From contig JAUCEF010000132.1 in assembly GCA_033558025.1 (NCBI GenBank), forward strand, positions 1 through 24,013: a stretch of DNA of 24,013 bases. Direction: 5' to 3'. Below the pieces are notes generated by a model, which did no database searches, was not told the DNA's origin, and saw nothing but the letters and a program-made list of their open reading frames with translations. The position numbers and the translations under genes are program-made. This DNA is from Phytophthora sp. 'mugwort' (lineage: Eukaryota; Oomycota; Peronosporomycetes; Peronosporales; Peronosporaceae). Position 1 is the stretch's first letter, and every line of letters begins with the position of its first letter. Shown here one piece after another: positions 8,657 through 17,864 of this stretch.

Positions 8657-8983
8657 TTAATTTTTTTTTATAATTTTAATATTTATTAATGAATTTTTAG
8701 ATAAAAATTTTTTAATTAAAACTAAAAAATTTAATAAATAAAAAATATTTTTAAATTTTATATTAATTTTAGAAGTATAATTTTTATGAATAAAATGTTC
8801 ACGTGATTTTTTATTTACATGGGGAGATCTTAATAATGTAAAAATTTTTTTTTTTTGTTTTGTTTGAAATACACCGGGTATTTGAATATTTTTGAATTTA
8901 TTAATTTTTTTTAATTTTAATAAATTTTGTTTGAGTTGATTTATTTTTTGAAATGATTTAAAAGTTATTCTTAAAAGATACAT
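8657..8983 (-). CDS. rps10: Ribosomal protein S10 (uS10)
   Basis: This protein of the small-subunit head has 108 residues, very basic and close to the bacterial length. The signature is in the middle: IPGVFQTKQKKKIFTLLRSP followed by HVNKKSREHFIHKNYTSKI, matching the family segment for strand, LRSPHVDKKSREQFE loop and strand. The N-terminal MYLLRITFKSF is the usual first strand, and the C terminus ends in a lysine-rich tail. It stands between trnF (16 bases upstream) and trnR(gcg) (10 bases downstream), so both mRNA ends could come from tRNA processing. Confidence 0.93.
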   Translation of the reverse strand: MYLLRITFKSFQKINQLKQNLLKLKKINKFKNIQIPGVFQTKQKKKIFTLLRSPHVNKKSREHFIHKNYTSKINIKFKNIFYLLNFLVLIKKFLSKNSLINIKIIKKN

Positions 8984-8999
8984 ATTTTAATAATAAAAT

Positions 9000-9073
9000 T
9001 GTCTGGAGGTGGATTTGAACCACCGACACAAAGATTTTCAGTCTTTTACTCTAACCAACTGAGCTATCCAAAC
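9000..9073 (-). tRNA. trnF: tRNA-Phe (GAA)
   Basis: A complete cloverleaf: acceptor GTTTGGA/TCCAGAC with one T-G pair, discriminator A, anticodon stem AAAGA/TCTTT with loop CTGAAAA, T arm GGTGG TTCAAAT CCACC. It lies six bases after the nad2 stop. Confidence 0.97.
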
Positions 9074-9079
9074 TAAATA

Positions 9080-10573
9080 TTATATTAATAAATATAAATA
9101 AATTTTGTTTAAATTTATTAATATAATATTAGGATAAATAAATAAAAATAAAATAAATTGAGTACTAATTAATAATATTATACTTTGACTTTTATTTATT
9201 TGTGAAATATACATTTTTCTAAATATTTTTTCAAAATAAATAATTTTAATTATTTTTAAATAATAAAAAGAGCTTAAAACACTTATAATAATACCAAAAA
9301 ATACTAAACTAAAATAATTATTTTTAATAGCTGAAAAAAATATAAATAATTTTGAAAAAAAACCCGCTAATGGGGGTATACCAGCTAATGAAAAAATATT
9401 TATGATTATAATAATAGCAATTAATTTATTAATAGTATATATATTTGATAAATCTGTTAAATATTTAATTGGTTTATGATTGATATTTAAAGATAAATAA
9501 GAAGTCCATAAATTAATACTTGTTATAATATAAATTATAATATATAATAAAATAAATGGAATATTATTTAACATATTTGAAGTAAATCCTATTAATATAA
9601 AACCTACATGACTTATTGCACTATAAGCTAATAATCTTTTGATTTTTTTTTGTTGTAATGCCGATAATGCACCGATTAACATAGATAAAAATGAAATAAT
9701 ATAAAAAAAAATTTCAAAGAAATATGAAATATTAAAAAAAATCTCAAAAAATAAACGAATTAAAATTCCTATAAAAGCAATTTTTGGTACAATAGCAAAA
9801 AAACTTGAAATATTATTTGGAGCACCTTCATATACATCAGGCAACCAAAAATGAAAAGGTGTAGCACCTATTTTAAATAAAATACCAACTAAAATAAAAA
9901 TTAATCCATAAGATAAACTAATTAATATATTTATATTATCTAAAAAATTTATATTTGATAATATTAAAAAAATATTATTAAAATTTAATGAACCTGTAAT
10001 AGCATAAATTATTGAAGAACCAAATAGAATAAAACCTGAAGCAATTGATCCTAAAATAAAATATTTTAAACCAGCCTCAATTGATAATATCGATTTTTTT
10101 TGGGTGGATGTTAATATATAAAAACTTAAACTTTGTAATTCAATTGCTAAATATAAAGTAATAAAATGATTTGCAGATACCAATAACATTAAACCCAATA
10201 ATGATATTAACATTAATATATTAATTTCATATGAATTTATTTTTTGTTGTATTAAATATTTTTGTTGTATTAAAAAACAAATAATTGTTAATAAAATTAA
10301 AATTATTTTAATAAATTGTGTAAAATTATTAATAAGTAATACACCATTTAATATGTTACTTGAAATATTTGTTATATTTAACGTTAATATTAAAAGAATT
10401 AATAATAAATATATTATTATAGTAGTAATATTTTTAATAATCAAAATTTTTTGAGCATTTTGATTTTTTTTATAAAAAACACCAAATAATAATAAAATTA
10501 ATAAAAAAGTTGTTAAAAAAAATTCGGGGATAATAATTTCAAAATTATTATTAAAAATTTCCTGAAAAAACAT
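9080..10573 (-). CDS. nad2: NADH dehydrogenase subunit 2 (complex I)
   Basis: This is an antiporter-like proton-pumping subunit of complex I (NuoN). It has 497 residues with about 14 hydrophobic helices. Recognisable segments are LYLAIELQSLSFYIL with the channel glutamate, SIEAGLKYFILGSIASGFIL, GILFKIGATPFHFWLPDVYE, KKIKRLLAYSAISHVGFIL with the conserved lysine and histidine, and FSLAGIPPLAGFFSKLFIF. It is the first gene of the minus-strand block; its ATG (10573) is 116 bases from the divergent nad7 start. Ile and Asn are heavily enriched, as expected from base composition. Confidence 0.97.
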   Translation of the reverse strand: MFFQEIFNNNFEIIIPEFFLTTFLLILLLFGVFYKKNQNAQKILIIKNITTIIIYLLLILLILTLNITNISSNILNGVLLINNFTQFIKIILILLTIICFLIQQKYLIQQKINSYEINILMLISLLGLMLLVSANHFITLYLAIELQSLSFYILTSTQKKSILSIEAGLKYFILGSIASGFILFGSSIIYAITGSLNFNNIFLILSNINFLDNINILISLSYGLIFILVGILFKIGATPFHFWLPDVYEGAPNNISSFFAIVPKIAFIGILIRLFFEIFFNISYFFEIFFYIISFLSMLIGALSALQQKKIKRLLAYSAISHVGFILIGFTSNMLNNIPFILLYIIIYIITSINLWTSYLSLNINHKPIKYLTDLSNIYTINKLIAIIIIINIFSLAGIPPLAGFFSKLFIFFSAIKNNYFSLVFFGIIISVLSSFYYLKIIKIIYFEKIFRKMYISQINKSQSIILLISTQFILFLFIYPNIILINLNKIYLYLLI

Positions 10574-10689
10574 AATGTAATAAAAGAAATAAATATTTTA
10601 AAAATACTTACTTACTATATATGCTATATATTTATAAAAAAATTAATTTATAAATATTATATTTTTATTAAAAAAAAAAAAAAAAAAAA
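10574..10689. promoter_or_regulatory. Divergent spacer between nad2 and nad7, likely site of two promoters
   Basis: nad2 leaves on the minus strand and nad7 on the plus strand, so transcription must start on both strands in or near these 116 bases unless it reads through from far away. The only visible features are a TACTATATATGCTATATATTT stretch near 10612-10632, written here to 21 positions or fewer in two parts as TACTATATATG and CTATATATTT, and a long A run ending at the nad7 ATG. I know no promoter consensus to match here, so the call rests on gene orientation alone. Confidence 0.4.
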
Positions 10690-10690
10690 A
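10670..10690 (+). repeat. Run of 21 adenines ending in the nad7 start codon
   Basis: Twenty-one consecutive A bases are present, the last being the A of the nad7 ATG. The leader in front of nad7 would therefore be a poly(A) tract. The exact length is prone to sequencing error and to slippage. Confidence 0.85.
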
Positions 10691-11868
10691 TGTCATTAAA
10701 AAAAATTAAAAATTTTTCTATAAATTTTGGTCCACAACATCCAGCGGCTCATGGTGTTTTACGTTTAATTTTAGAATTAAACGGTGAAGTTGTTAAAAAA
10801 GCTGATTCACATATAGGTTTATTACATAGAGGTACAGAAAAATTAATTGAATATAAAAATTATTTACAGGCGTTACCTTATTTTGATCGTTTAGATTATG
10901 TATCTATGATGTGTCAAGAACATGCATATGTTTTGGCTATTGAAAAATTATTAAATTGTGATATACCTTTACGAGCACAATATATAAGAGTTTTATTTTC
11001 AGAAATAACACGTATCTTAAATCATTTATTAGCTGTATGTTGTCATGCTTTAGATGTAGGAGCTATGACACCTTATTTTTGGGGATTTGAAGAACGTGAG
11101 AAATTAATGGAATTTTATGAACGTGTTTCTGGTGCACGTATGCATGCAGCTTATTTTAGACCTGGAGGTGTTAATCAAGATTTGCCTAAAGGTTTGTTAA
11201 ATGATATATATATTTTTTGTGAACAATTTAATACCCGTTTAGATGAAATTGAAGAAATGTTAACTAATAATAGAATTTGGAAACAAAGATTAGTAGATAT
11301 TGGTATTATATCTGCTAAAGATGCTTTAAATTTTGGTTTTAGTGGTGTTATGTTACGTGGATCAGGTATTTCATGGGATTTACGTAAAACACAACCTTAT
11401 GAAATTTATGATCAATTAAAATTTGATATACCTGTAGGTACAAATGGCGATTGTTATGATCGTTATTTAATTAGAATAGAAGAAATGCGACAATCAATTC
11501 GAATTATTTTGCAAGTACTTAATAAAATTCCCCAAGGTCCTATTAAATTAGATGATAAAAAAATTACAAATCCAAATAGAATTCAAATTAAAAATTCTAT
11601 GGAGTCTTTAATTCATCATTTTAAATATTATTCAGAAAATATTTGTGTAAATGCTGGTGAAACTTATACAGTTATTGAGGCACCTAAAGGTGAGTATGGT
11701 GTTTATTTAGTAGCAGATGGTACAAATAAACCCTACAGATGTAAAATTAAATCACCAGGATTTTTACATTTACAAGCATTAGATTTTATAGCTAAAAATC
11801 ATATGATTGCTGATGTTGTTACAATTATTGGTACTTTAGATGTTGTTTTTGGTGAAATTGATCGTTAA
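10690..11868 (+). CDS. nad7: NADH dehydrogenase subunit 7 (complex I)
   Basis: This is the 49-kDa (NuoD) subunit of the quinone-binding module of complex I, partner of Nad9. It has 392 residues, the normal length. It starts with the family pattern [20 protein letters not shown] near residue 12, with the quinone-site histidine in GPQHPAAHG, then [56 protein letters not shown], and the C terminus DVVFGEIDR. It is the first gene of the plus-strand block. Sequence conservation is very high compared with the neighbouring short ORF. Confidence 0.98.
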   Translation: MSLKKIKNFSINFGPQHPAAHGVLRLILELNGEVVKKADSHIGLLHRGTEKLIEYKNYLQALPYFDRLDYVSMMCQEHAYVLAIEKLLNCDIPLRAQYIRVLFSEITRILNHLLAVCCHALDVGAMTPYFWGFEEREKLMEFYERVSGARMHAAYFRPGGVNQDLPKGLLNDIYIFCEQFNTRLDEIEEMLTNNRIWKQRLVDIGIISAKDALNFGFSGVMLRGSGISWDLRKTQPYEIYDQLKFDIPVGTNGDCYDRYLIRIEEMRQSIRIILQVLNKIPQGPIKLDDKKITNPNRIQIKNSMESLIHHFKYYSENICVNAGETYTVIEAPKGEYGVYLVADGTNKPYRCKIKSPGFLHLQALDFIAKNHMIADVVTIIGTLDVVFGEIDR

Positions 11869-11906
11869 TATTAATTATTAGAATAAAATTTTATTTTCAA
11901 TAAATT

Positions 11907-12326
11907 ATGCAAAAAAAAAAATTTAAAAAGTATAAATTAAATCAATTACAAAAAATTAAACAAACTTATAAATATATATATATATTTCGTTATAATGATT
12001 TAAATATTAATGAAATAATATCTTTAAAAAAAAAAATTAAAAAATTTGATTATAAATCTTTAATATTAAATCAAAATTTAATTATTGATATTTTTTTAAA
12101 ATTAAAAGGACAAGGTTCTATTTTAATAATTTATGGAAATAATGAATTAAATTTAATAAGGGATTTATATAATTTTAAAAAACTTGAATTAATTTATTTG
12201 AGTATTCAAAATAATATTTATTCTAATTTAAAAGTAAAACAAATATTATCTAAAAACTATCCACCTTTAAATAATTTAATTGTTCAATCATTTTTAAATT
12301 TTATATATTATTTAAGAAAAATTTAA
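11907..12326 (+). CDS. rpl10: Probable ribosomal protein L10 (uL10)
   Basis: This is a 139-residue, lysine- and asparagine-rich protein, soluble in character. It aligns by eye along its length with bacterial uL10, the base of the ribosomal stalk: YIYIFRYNDLNINEIISLKK matches the first strand and helix (VVADSRGVTVDKMTELRK), NQNLIIDIFLKL matches the RNTLLRRAVE segment, KGQGSILIIYGNNE matches FVGPTLIAYS, and ILSKNYPPLNNLIVQSFLNF matches the ATLPTYEEAIARLM segment. The bacterial residues quoted are from general knowledge of the family, not a search. The order of segments and spacing agree, but identity is low. It sits between nad7 and trnH on the same strand; trnH follows three bases after the stop. 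If not uL10, it is an unassigned ORF. Confidence 0.5.
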   Translation: MQKKKFKKYKLNQLQKIKQTYKYIYIFRYNDLNINEIISLKKKIKKFDYKSLILNQNLIIDIFLKLKGQGSILIIYGNNELNLIRDLYNFKKLELIYLSIQNNIYSNLKVKQILSKNYPPLNNLIVQSFLNFIYYLRKI

Positions 12327-12329
12327 AAA

Positions 12330-12402
12330 GGCGATTATAACTTAAAGGTAGAGTGTTAGATTGTGGGTCTAAGTGTTATGGGTTCAAGTCCCATTTTTCG
12401 CC
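12330..12402 (+). tRNA. trnH: tRNA-His (GTG), with two T-T mismatches in the acceptor stem
   Basis: The anticodon stem is TTAGA/TCTAA with loop TTGTGGG, and the T arm is ATGGG TTCAAGT CCCAT. The acceptor is GCGATTA against TTTTCGC, leaving T-T at pairs 5-68 and 6-67. The extra G at 12330 can pair with C at 12402, the G(-1):C73 mark of histidine tRNAs, here encoded in the DNA. It overlaps the false upstream extension of nad4. Confidence 0.93.
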
Positions 12403-12424
12403 CATTTTTAAATTAAATTTTTTT

Positions 12425-13900
12425 ATGTTTAATAAGTTTATATTAATTTTTTTACTTATTTTACCATTAATTACGGTTATTATATTAGCTTTTTCGAAAA
12501 ATGAAAAATTTATAAAAAATTTTAGTATTTTTATGTCTTTTTTCATTTTTTTAATGTCATTACCTTTATGGATTTTATTTGATAAATCAACTTCTAATTT
12601 TCAATATTTATTTAAAATAGAATGGATTAGTCAATTTAATATTAATTTTTATTTAGGTATTGATGGTATTTCATTATTTTTTATAATTTTAACAACATTT
12701 TTGATTCCAATCTGTATGTTAATTAGTTATGAAATGATTAATAAAAATATAAAAGAATATTTTATTTTATATTTTATTTTAGAATTTTGTTTAATCATTT
12801 CATTTAGTATATTAGATGTACTTATTTTTTATATTTTCTTTGAAAGTGTATTAATTCCTATGTTTTTAATTATAGGTATTTGGGGTTCAAGAGAACGTAA
12901 AATTAAAGCTTCATATTTGTTTTTTATGTATACATTAGCAGGTTCATTATTTATGTTTATTGCCATTATTCATTTATTTTTAACTGTGGGTACAACTGAT
13001 TATCAAATATTATATTATAGTAATTTTAATTTTTCATATGAAAAATTTTATTTCTTAGCTTTTTTTTTATCATTTGCTGTTAAAGTTCCAATGTTACCTT
13101 TTCATGTTTGGTTACCGGAAGCACATGTTGAAGCACCTACCGCAGGTTCTGTACTATTAGCTGGTATTTTATTAAAATTAGGATCATACGGTATGATTAG
13201 GTTTTTAGTTCCTTTATTTCCTAAAGCTGCATTATATTTTACACCGTATATTTTAGTTTTATGTTTAATATCTGTTATTTATGCGTCATTAACAGCTATA
13301 CGACAAACAGATTTGAAACGTATTATTGCTTATGCATCAGTTGCTCATATGAATTTTATAATATTGGGTATTTTTTCTTTAACTATTCAAGGATTAGAAG
13401 GTAGTATTATTCAAATGATTAGTCATGGTTTAGTATCGAGTGGTTTATTTTTTTCAATTGGATGTTTATATGATCGATATCATACAAGATTTATTAATTA
13501 TTATGGTGGTTTAGCACATACAATGCCTTTATTTTGTATTGCATTATTTATTTATGTATTAGCAAATATGTCTATTCCAGGTTCAAGTAGTTTTGTGGGT
13601 GAAATTCTTATTTTAACTGGAGTTTTTGAAGATAATACTACAACAGCTGTTTTTGCGACAATTGGTATGTTTTTGGGTGGGGTATATTCTTTATTATTTT
13701 ATAATCGAATTTGTTATGGTAATATTCAAAATATTTATTTAAAAATTTATTATGATTTAACTTATCGTGAATTTTTAATTCATTTAATATTAATTATAAA
13801 TATCTTTTTATTAGGTTTATATCCTAAAATTTTTGAAAGTTGTATGCATGAAAGTGTTTCAAAAATTTTAATACATATTGATTTTTCTTATTTTTATTAA
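12425..13900 (+). CDS. nad4: NADH dehydrogenase subunit 4 (complex I)
   Basis: This is an antiporter-like proton-pumping subunit of complex I (NuoM). It starts at the ATG 12425 (MFNKFILIFLL) and has 491 residues; the open frame upstream only crosses trnH. Diagnostic segments are NFYLGIDGISLFFIILTTFL, IFFESVLIPMFLIIGIWGSR with the conserved glutamate, SFAVKVPMLPFHVWLPEAHV followed by EAPTAGSVLLAGILLKLGSY, and RQTDLKRIIAYASVAHMNF. About 13 to 14 helices are visible. trnH is 22 bases upstream and trnE 24 bases downstream, framing the mRNA. Confidence 0.98.
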   Translation: MFNKFILIFLLILPLITVIILAFSKNEKFIKNFSIFMSFFIFLMSLPLWILFDKSTSNFQYLFKIEWISQFNINFYLGIDGISLFFIILTTFLIPICMLISYEMINKNIKEYFILYFILEFCLIISFSILDVLIFYIFFESVLIPMFLIIGIWGSRERKIKASYLFFMYTLAGSLFMFIAIIHLFLTVGTTDYQILYYSNFNFSYEKFYFLAFFLSFAVKVPMLPFHVWLPEAHVEAPTAGSVLLAGILLKLGSYGMIRFLVPLFPKAALYFTPYILVLCLISVIYASLTAIRQTDLKRIIAYASVAHMNFIILGIFSLTIQGLEGSIIQMISHGLVSSGLFFSIGCLYDRYHTRFINYYGGLAHTMPLFCIALFIYVLANMSIPGSSSFVGEILILTGVFEDNTTTAVFATIGMFLGGVYSLLFYNRICYGNIQNIYLKIYYDLTYREFLIHLILIINIFLLGLYPKIFESCMHESVSKILIHIDFSYFY

Positions 13901-13924
13901 ACAAAATTTTTTGTTTAATAAAAA

Positions 13925-13996
13925 GCCCTTTTAGTCTAATGGTTAGGACATTACCTTTTCACGGTAAAAATACGAGTTCAATTCTCGTAAAGGGTA
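13925..13996 (+). tRNA. trnE: tRNA-Glu (TTC)
   Basis: A cloverleaf with acceptor GCCCTTT/AAAGGGT (first pair G-T), discriminator A, anticodon stem TTACC/GGTAA with loop TTTTCAC, and T arm ACGAG TTCAATT CTCGT. It lies between nad4 and atp1. Confidence 0.96.
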
Positions 13997-14075
13997 TAAA
14001 AAATATATATTTGATATATTTTGGTAATTATAATAATTTATAATTATTAAATAATATGATAATTTAATAACCTCT

Positions 14076-15605
14076 ATGGCTATTGAATTATCATATATAC
14101 TGGAATCAAATATTAAAAAATATAAAGATGAAAAAAGTTTACAAGAAACAGGTATTGTTCTTTCAATGAGTGATGGTATTGCAAGATGTTATGGTTTAAC
14201 TAAAATTCAAGCAGGTGAAATGGTTGAATTTAATAATGGTAATATTAAAGGAATGGCTTTAAATTTAGAACCTGATGTTGTTGGTGTTGTTGTTTTTAGT
14301 AATGATAGAGAAATTCAAGAAGGTAATTTTGTACGAAGAACTGGATCTATTGTTAGTGTACCTGTAGGACCTGAAGTATTAGGTAGAGTAGTTGATGCTT
14401 TAGGACAACCCATTGATGGTAAAGGTCAAATTAACAGTAAATTAGAAAGTAGAGTTGAAGTTAAAGCTCCAGGTATTATGCCTAGAGAAAGTGTTAAACA
14501 ACCTGTACAAACAGGTTTAAAAGCTGTAGATAGTTTAATTCCTATTGGTCGTGGTCAAAGGGAATTAATTATTGGTGATAGACAAACAGGTAAAACATCT
14601 ATTGCTATTGATACTATAATTAATCAAAGAGAACCTCATTTAAAAAAAGATATAAATAATCAATTATATTGTATTTATGTAGGTGTTGGTCAAAAAAGAT
14701 CAACAATTGCTGAATTAACAAAAACTTTAGAAGAAAAAAATGCAATGTTTTTTTCTGTTATTGTAGCGGCTACTGCTTCAGATTCAGCACCCTTACAATA
14801 TTTAGCTCCATATACTGGTTGTGCTTTAGGTGAATATTTTAGAGATAATGGTAAACATGCTGTTATTTTCTATGATGATTTATCAAAACAAGCGGTAGCT
14901 TATAGACAAATGTCTTTATTATTAAGAAGACCTCCAGGTAGAGAAGCTTATCCTGGAGATGTTTTTTATTTACACTCTCGTTTATTAGAAAGAGCTGCTA
15001 AAATGAATAAAAAAATTGGTGGTGGTTCATTAACCGCATTACCTATTATTGAAACACAAGCTGGAGATGTTTCTGCTTATATTCCAACAAATGTTATTTC
15101 AATTACTGATGGACAAATTTTTTTAGAAACAGAATTATTTAATGAAGGTCAAAGACCTGCAATTAGTGTTGGATTATCTGTAAGTCGTGTTGGTTCTTCT
15201 GCACAAATTAAAGCTATGAAACAAATTGCTGGTACAATGAAATTAGAATTAGCACAATTTAGAGAAGTACAAGCATTTGCTCAATTTGGTTCTGATTTAG
15301 ATGCTACAACTCAACAACAATTAAATAGAGGGATTAGATTAACAGAAATGTTAAAACAAGGTTTAAATATACCGTTATCTGTTGAAAATCAAATTGTAAT
15401 TATTTATTTAGGTGTACGTGGTTTCTTAGATAAAATTGCTGTTGATAAAATTTCAAGTTTTGAAATTAGTTGGTTAAATTTTATAAAAAATAATCATTTT
15501 AATATTTTAGAAGAAATCTTAAATAAAAAAGAAATATCTAAAGAATTAGAAAAAAAACTTAATATTTTAGCAACAAATTTTACTAATAATTTTATTACAA
15601 AATAA
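14076..15605 (+). CDS. atp1: ATP synthase F1 subunit alpha
   Basis: This is the non-catalytic nucleotide-binding subunit of the F1 head. It has 509 residues, full length. In order: the N-terminal barrel ([20 protein letters not shown]), the junction [20 protein letters not shown], the Walker A loop GDRQTGKT at about residues 167-174, [13 protein letters not shown], the Walker B region [40 protein letters not shown] with the signature ending in LERAAK, the arginine-finger segment [18 protein letters not shown], and the C-terminal helical domain. Base composition is less AT-skewed than in the spacers, as expected for a conserved gene. mtDNA-encoded atp1 is found in plants, jakobids and some stramenopiles but not in animals or fungi. 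Confidence 0.99.
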   Translation: MAIELSYILESNIKKYKDEKSLQETGIVLSMSDGIARCYGLTKIQAGEMVEFNNGNIKGMALNLEPDVVGVVVFSNDREIQEGNFVRRTGSIVSVPVGPEVLGRVVDALGQPIDGKGQINSKLESRVEVKAPGIMPRESVKQPVQTGLKAVDSLIPIGRGQRELIIGDRQTGKTSIAIDTIINQREPHLKKDINNQLYCIYVGVGQKRSTIAELTKTLEEKNAMFFSVIVAATASDSAPLQYLAPYTGCALGEYFRDNGKHAVIFYDDLSKQAVAYRQMSLLLRRPPGREAYPGDVFYLHSRLLERAAKMNKKIGGGSLTALPIIETQAGDVSAYIPTNVISITDGQIFLETELFNEGQRPAISVGLSVSRVGSSAQIKAMKQIAGTMKLELAQFREVQAFAQFGSDLDATTQQQLNRGIRLTEMLKQGLNIPLSVENQIVIIYLGVRGFLDKIAVDKISSFEISWLNFIKNNHFNILEEILNKKEISKELEKKLNILATNFTNNFITK

Positions 15606-15606
15606 T

Positions 15607-15700
15607 ATAATTATTTTTTTATTAATAAAAAATAATTATAATATTTTGTAAATAAAACATAACAGATAAAAATTAATTATTTTCTATATAGAAAATAATT
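15607..15700. repeat. Hairpins just downstream of atp1
   Basis: One base after the atp1 stop, 15607-15619 (ATAATTATTTTTT) pairs perfectly over 13 bp with 15627-15639, around a 7-base loop. A second element at 15675-15700 is a perfect 26-bp palindrome with centre CTATATAG. Both lie in the 204-bp atp1-nad5 spacer (15606-15809), which holds no tRNA. They may protect or define the atp1 mRNA 3' end; this is inferred from position. Confidence 0.6.
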
Positions 15701-15809
15701 TTAAATATTATTCTAATATTAATTTTTTAAAAAATATTTATTCTTTAAGAAGAATTATTTTAAAATTATTATTATATTTTTAAATAATTTAAATTTATTT
15801 TATTCTATT

Positions 15810-17804
15810 ATGTTATTATTAACTTTAATTTTTTTACCTTTTTTAGGTTCAGTAGCTTCTGGATTATTTGGTTTTTATATTGGCCGTAAAGGTTCTGTAT
15901 TTATAACCACATTAACAACTTTTTTAAGTTGTCTTTTTTCATTTATTATTATATATAATTCAATTACAAATGAATATGAGTATATTATTTATATTTCAAA
16001 TTGGATTAATAGTGGTTTATTTAATTGTAATTGGTGTTTTTTATTTGATAGTTTAACTATGATAATGTTAATTGTTGTAACAAGTATTTCAACTTTAGTT
16101 CATTTATATTCTTCTAAATATATGGATCATGATCCACATTTATCTAGATTTATGTCATATTTATCACTATTTACTTTTTTTATGATTATATTAGTTACAG
16201 GTGATAATTTTATGCAAATGTTTGTTGGATGGGAAGGTGTTGGTTTTTGTTCATATTTATTAATTAATTTTTGGTTTACACGTTTACAAGCGAATAAAGC
16301 AGCTATAAAAGCTATGTTAGTTAATCGAATTAGTGATTTAATCTTATTATTAGGTGTATTAACTGTTTTTTATAATATTAGAACTATTGAATATTTTAGT
16401 ACATTTGCAGCAATTTCTATTGTTAAAGATTTTAAATTTATTTTTTTTAATTATATTTTAAGTATTATTGATGTTGCGTGTATTTTAATTTTTATAGGTG
16501 CTATGGGTAAATCTGCTCAAATTTTTTTACATTTATGGTTACCCGATGCTATGGAAGGACCTACGCCGGTTTCGGCATTAATCCATGCAGCGACTATGGT
16601 AACTGCTGGTGTTTATTTAATTGCACGTTGTTCACCAATGTTTGAATATTCAATGTTTTCTTTAAAAGTTATTACAATTATTGGAGCTTCTACAGCCTTT
16701 TTCTCAAGTACAATTGGTCTAGTACAAAATGATTTTAAAAAAATAGTTGCCTATTCTACTTGTAGTCAATTAGGTTATATGTTTTTTGCTTGTGGATTAT
16801 CAAATTATCCTTTAGCTATTTTTCATTTATCAAATCATGCATATTTTAAAGCATTATTATTTTTATGTTCCGGTGCTGTAATTCATGCTATGGGTGATGA
16901 ACAAGATATAAGAAAAATGGGTGGTTTAAGAAGAATTTTACCTTTTACTTATATAATGTTTTTAATAGGTTCATTATCTTTAATGGGTTTTCCTTTTTTA
17001 ACTGGTTTTTATTCTAAAGATTTAATATTAGAAGTTGCATTTTCAAGTTTTAGTGAAACAGGTCATTTTGCTTATTGGTTGGGTACTATTGGTGCATTTT
17101 TTACGGCATTCTATTCAACACGTTTATTATTTTTTGCTTTTTTAAGTGAAACTAATGCCTATAAAAATGTTATTAAAAATGCACATGATGTTCCATTAGA
17201 AATGGGTATTCCTTTAGGAGTTTTAGCATTTGGTAGTATTTTTATAGGTTATATTTCTAAAGATATGTTTGTTGGGTTAGGTTCAAATTTTTGGAATAAC
17301 TCAATTTATATAAATCCATTTAATAATCAAATGATTGATGCTGAATTTTTACCAACATTTTTTAAATTATTACCTGTTATTTTAAGTTTTTGTGGCTTAT
17401 TTTGTGCCTTTTATTTATATTTTTTTAAATTTAGATTTTTATATAACTTAAAAATTTCAAAATATGGTCTTTATTTTTATAATTTTTTAAATAGAAAATG
17501 GTATTTTGATAAAATTTATTATGAATTTATTAATCAATATATATTAAAAGTTGGTTATAATGTAACATATAAAATGATTGATAAAGGTTTAATTGAAATG
17601 TGTGGTCCTTTTGGTTTAATAACCGTTTTTTCTTTCTTAAGTCAAAAAATAATTTTATTACAAACAGGTTATATTTATCACTATTCATTATTAATGTTAA
17701 TTAGCATTATTTGTTTAATAAATATTATTTTTTTTTCTATTATTTATTTTTTTAATATTATTACTATTTTATTATTTTTATTTATTTTTTTATTAATTAA
17801 ATAA
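15810..17804 (+). CDS. nad5: NADH dehydrogenase subunit 5 (complex I)
   Basis: This is the largest antiporter-like proton-pumping subunit of complex I (NuoL), including the long lateral helix near its C terminus. It has 664 residues, the usual size. Diagnostic parts are LFDSLTMIMLIVVTSISTLV, HLYSSKYMDHDPHLSRFMSY, MQMFVGWEGVGFCSYLLINF with the conserved glutamate, AIKAMLVNRISDLILLLGV, GAMGKSAQIFLHLWLPDAME followed by GPTPVSALIHAATMV, and FKKIVAYSTCSQLGYMFFAC. The C-terminal 60 residues are extremely hydrophobic and low in complexity. The next gene, nad6, starts 60 bases downstream. Confidence 0.98.
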   Translation: MLLLTLIFLPFLGSVASGLFGFYIGRKGSVFITTLTTFLSCLFSFIIIYNSITNEYEYIIYISNWINSGLFNCNWCFLFDSLTMIMLIVVTSISTLVHLYSSKYMDHDPHLSRFMSYLSLFTFFMIILVTGDNFMQMFVGWEGVGFCSYLLINFWFTRLQANKAAIKAMLVNRISDLILLLGVLTVFYNIRTIEYFSTFAAISIVKDFKFIFFNYILSIIDVACILIFIGAMGKSAQIFLHLWLPDAMEGPTPVSALIHAATMVTAGVYLIARCSPMFEYSMFSLKVITIIGASTAFFSSTIGLVQNDFKKIVAYSTCSQLGYMFFACGLSNYPLAIFHLSNHAYFKALLFLCSGAVIHAMGDEQDIRKMGGLRRILPFTYIMFLIGSLSLMGFPFLTGFYSKDLILEVAFSSFSETGHFAYWLGTIGAFFTAFYSTRLLFFAFLSETNAYKNVIKNAHDVPLEMGIPLGVLAFGSIFIGYISKDMFVGLGSNFWNNSIYINPFNNQMIDAEFLPTFFKLLPVILSFCGLFCAFYLYFFKFRFLYNLKISKYGLYFYNFLNRKWYFDKIYYEFINQYILKVGYNVTYKMIDKGLIEMCGPFGLITVFSFLSQKIILLQTGYIYHYSLLMLISIICLINIIFFSIIYFFNIITILLFLFIFLLIK

Positions 17805-17819
17805 AAATAATAAAATATG

Positions 17820-17833
17820 TATCTTTTAAGATA
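17820..17833. repeat. Short hairpin in the nad5-nad6 spacer
   Basis: TATCTT and AAGATA pair around a TT loop. It could mark a processing site; the evidence is weak at this base composition. Confidence 0.35.
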
Positions 17834-17864
17834 TAATTATAAATTTATATAATTTAAATACATT

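Noticed and set aside
12353..12424. GTG start for nad4
   Set aside because: That region is trnH; the ATG at 12425 begins the normal hydrophobic N terminus.
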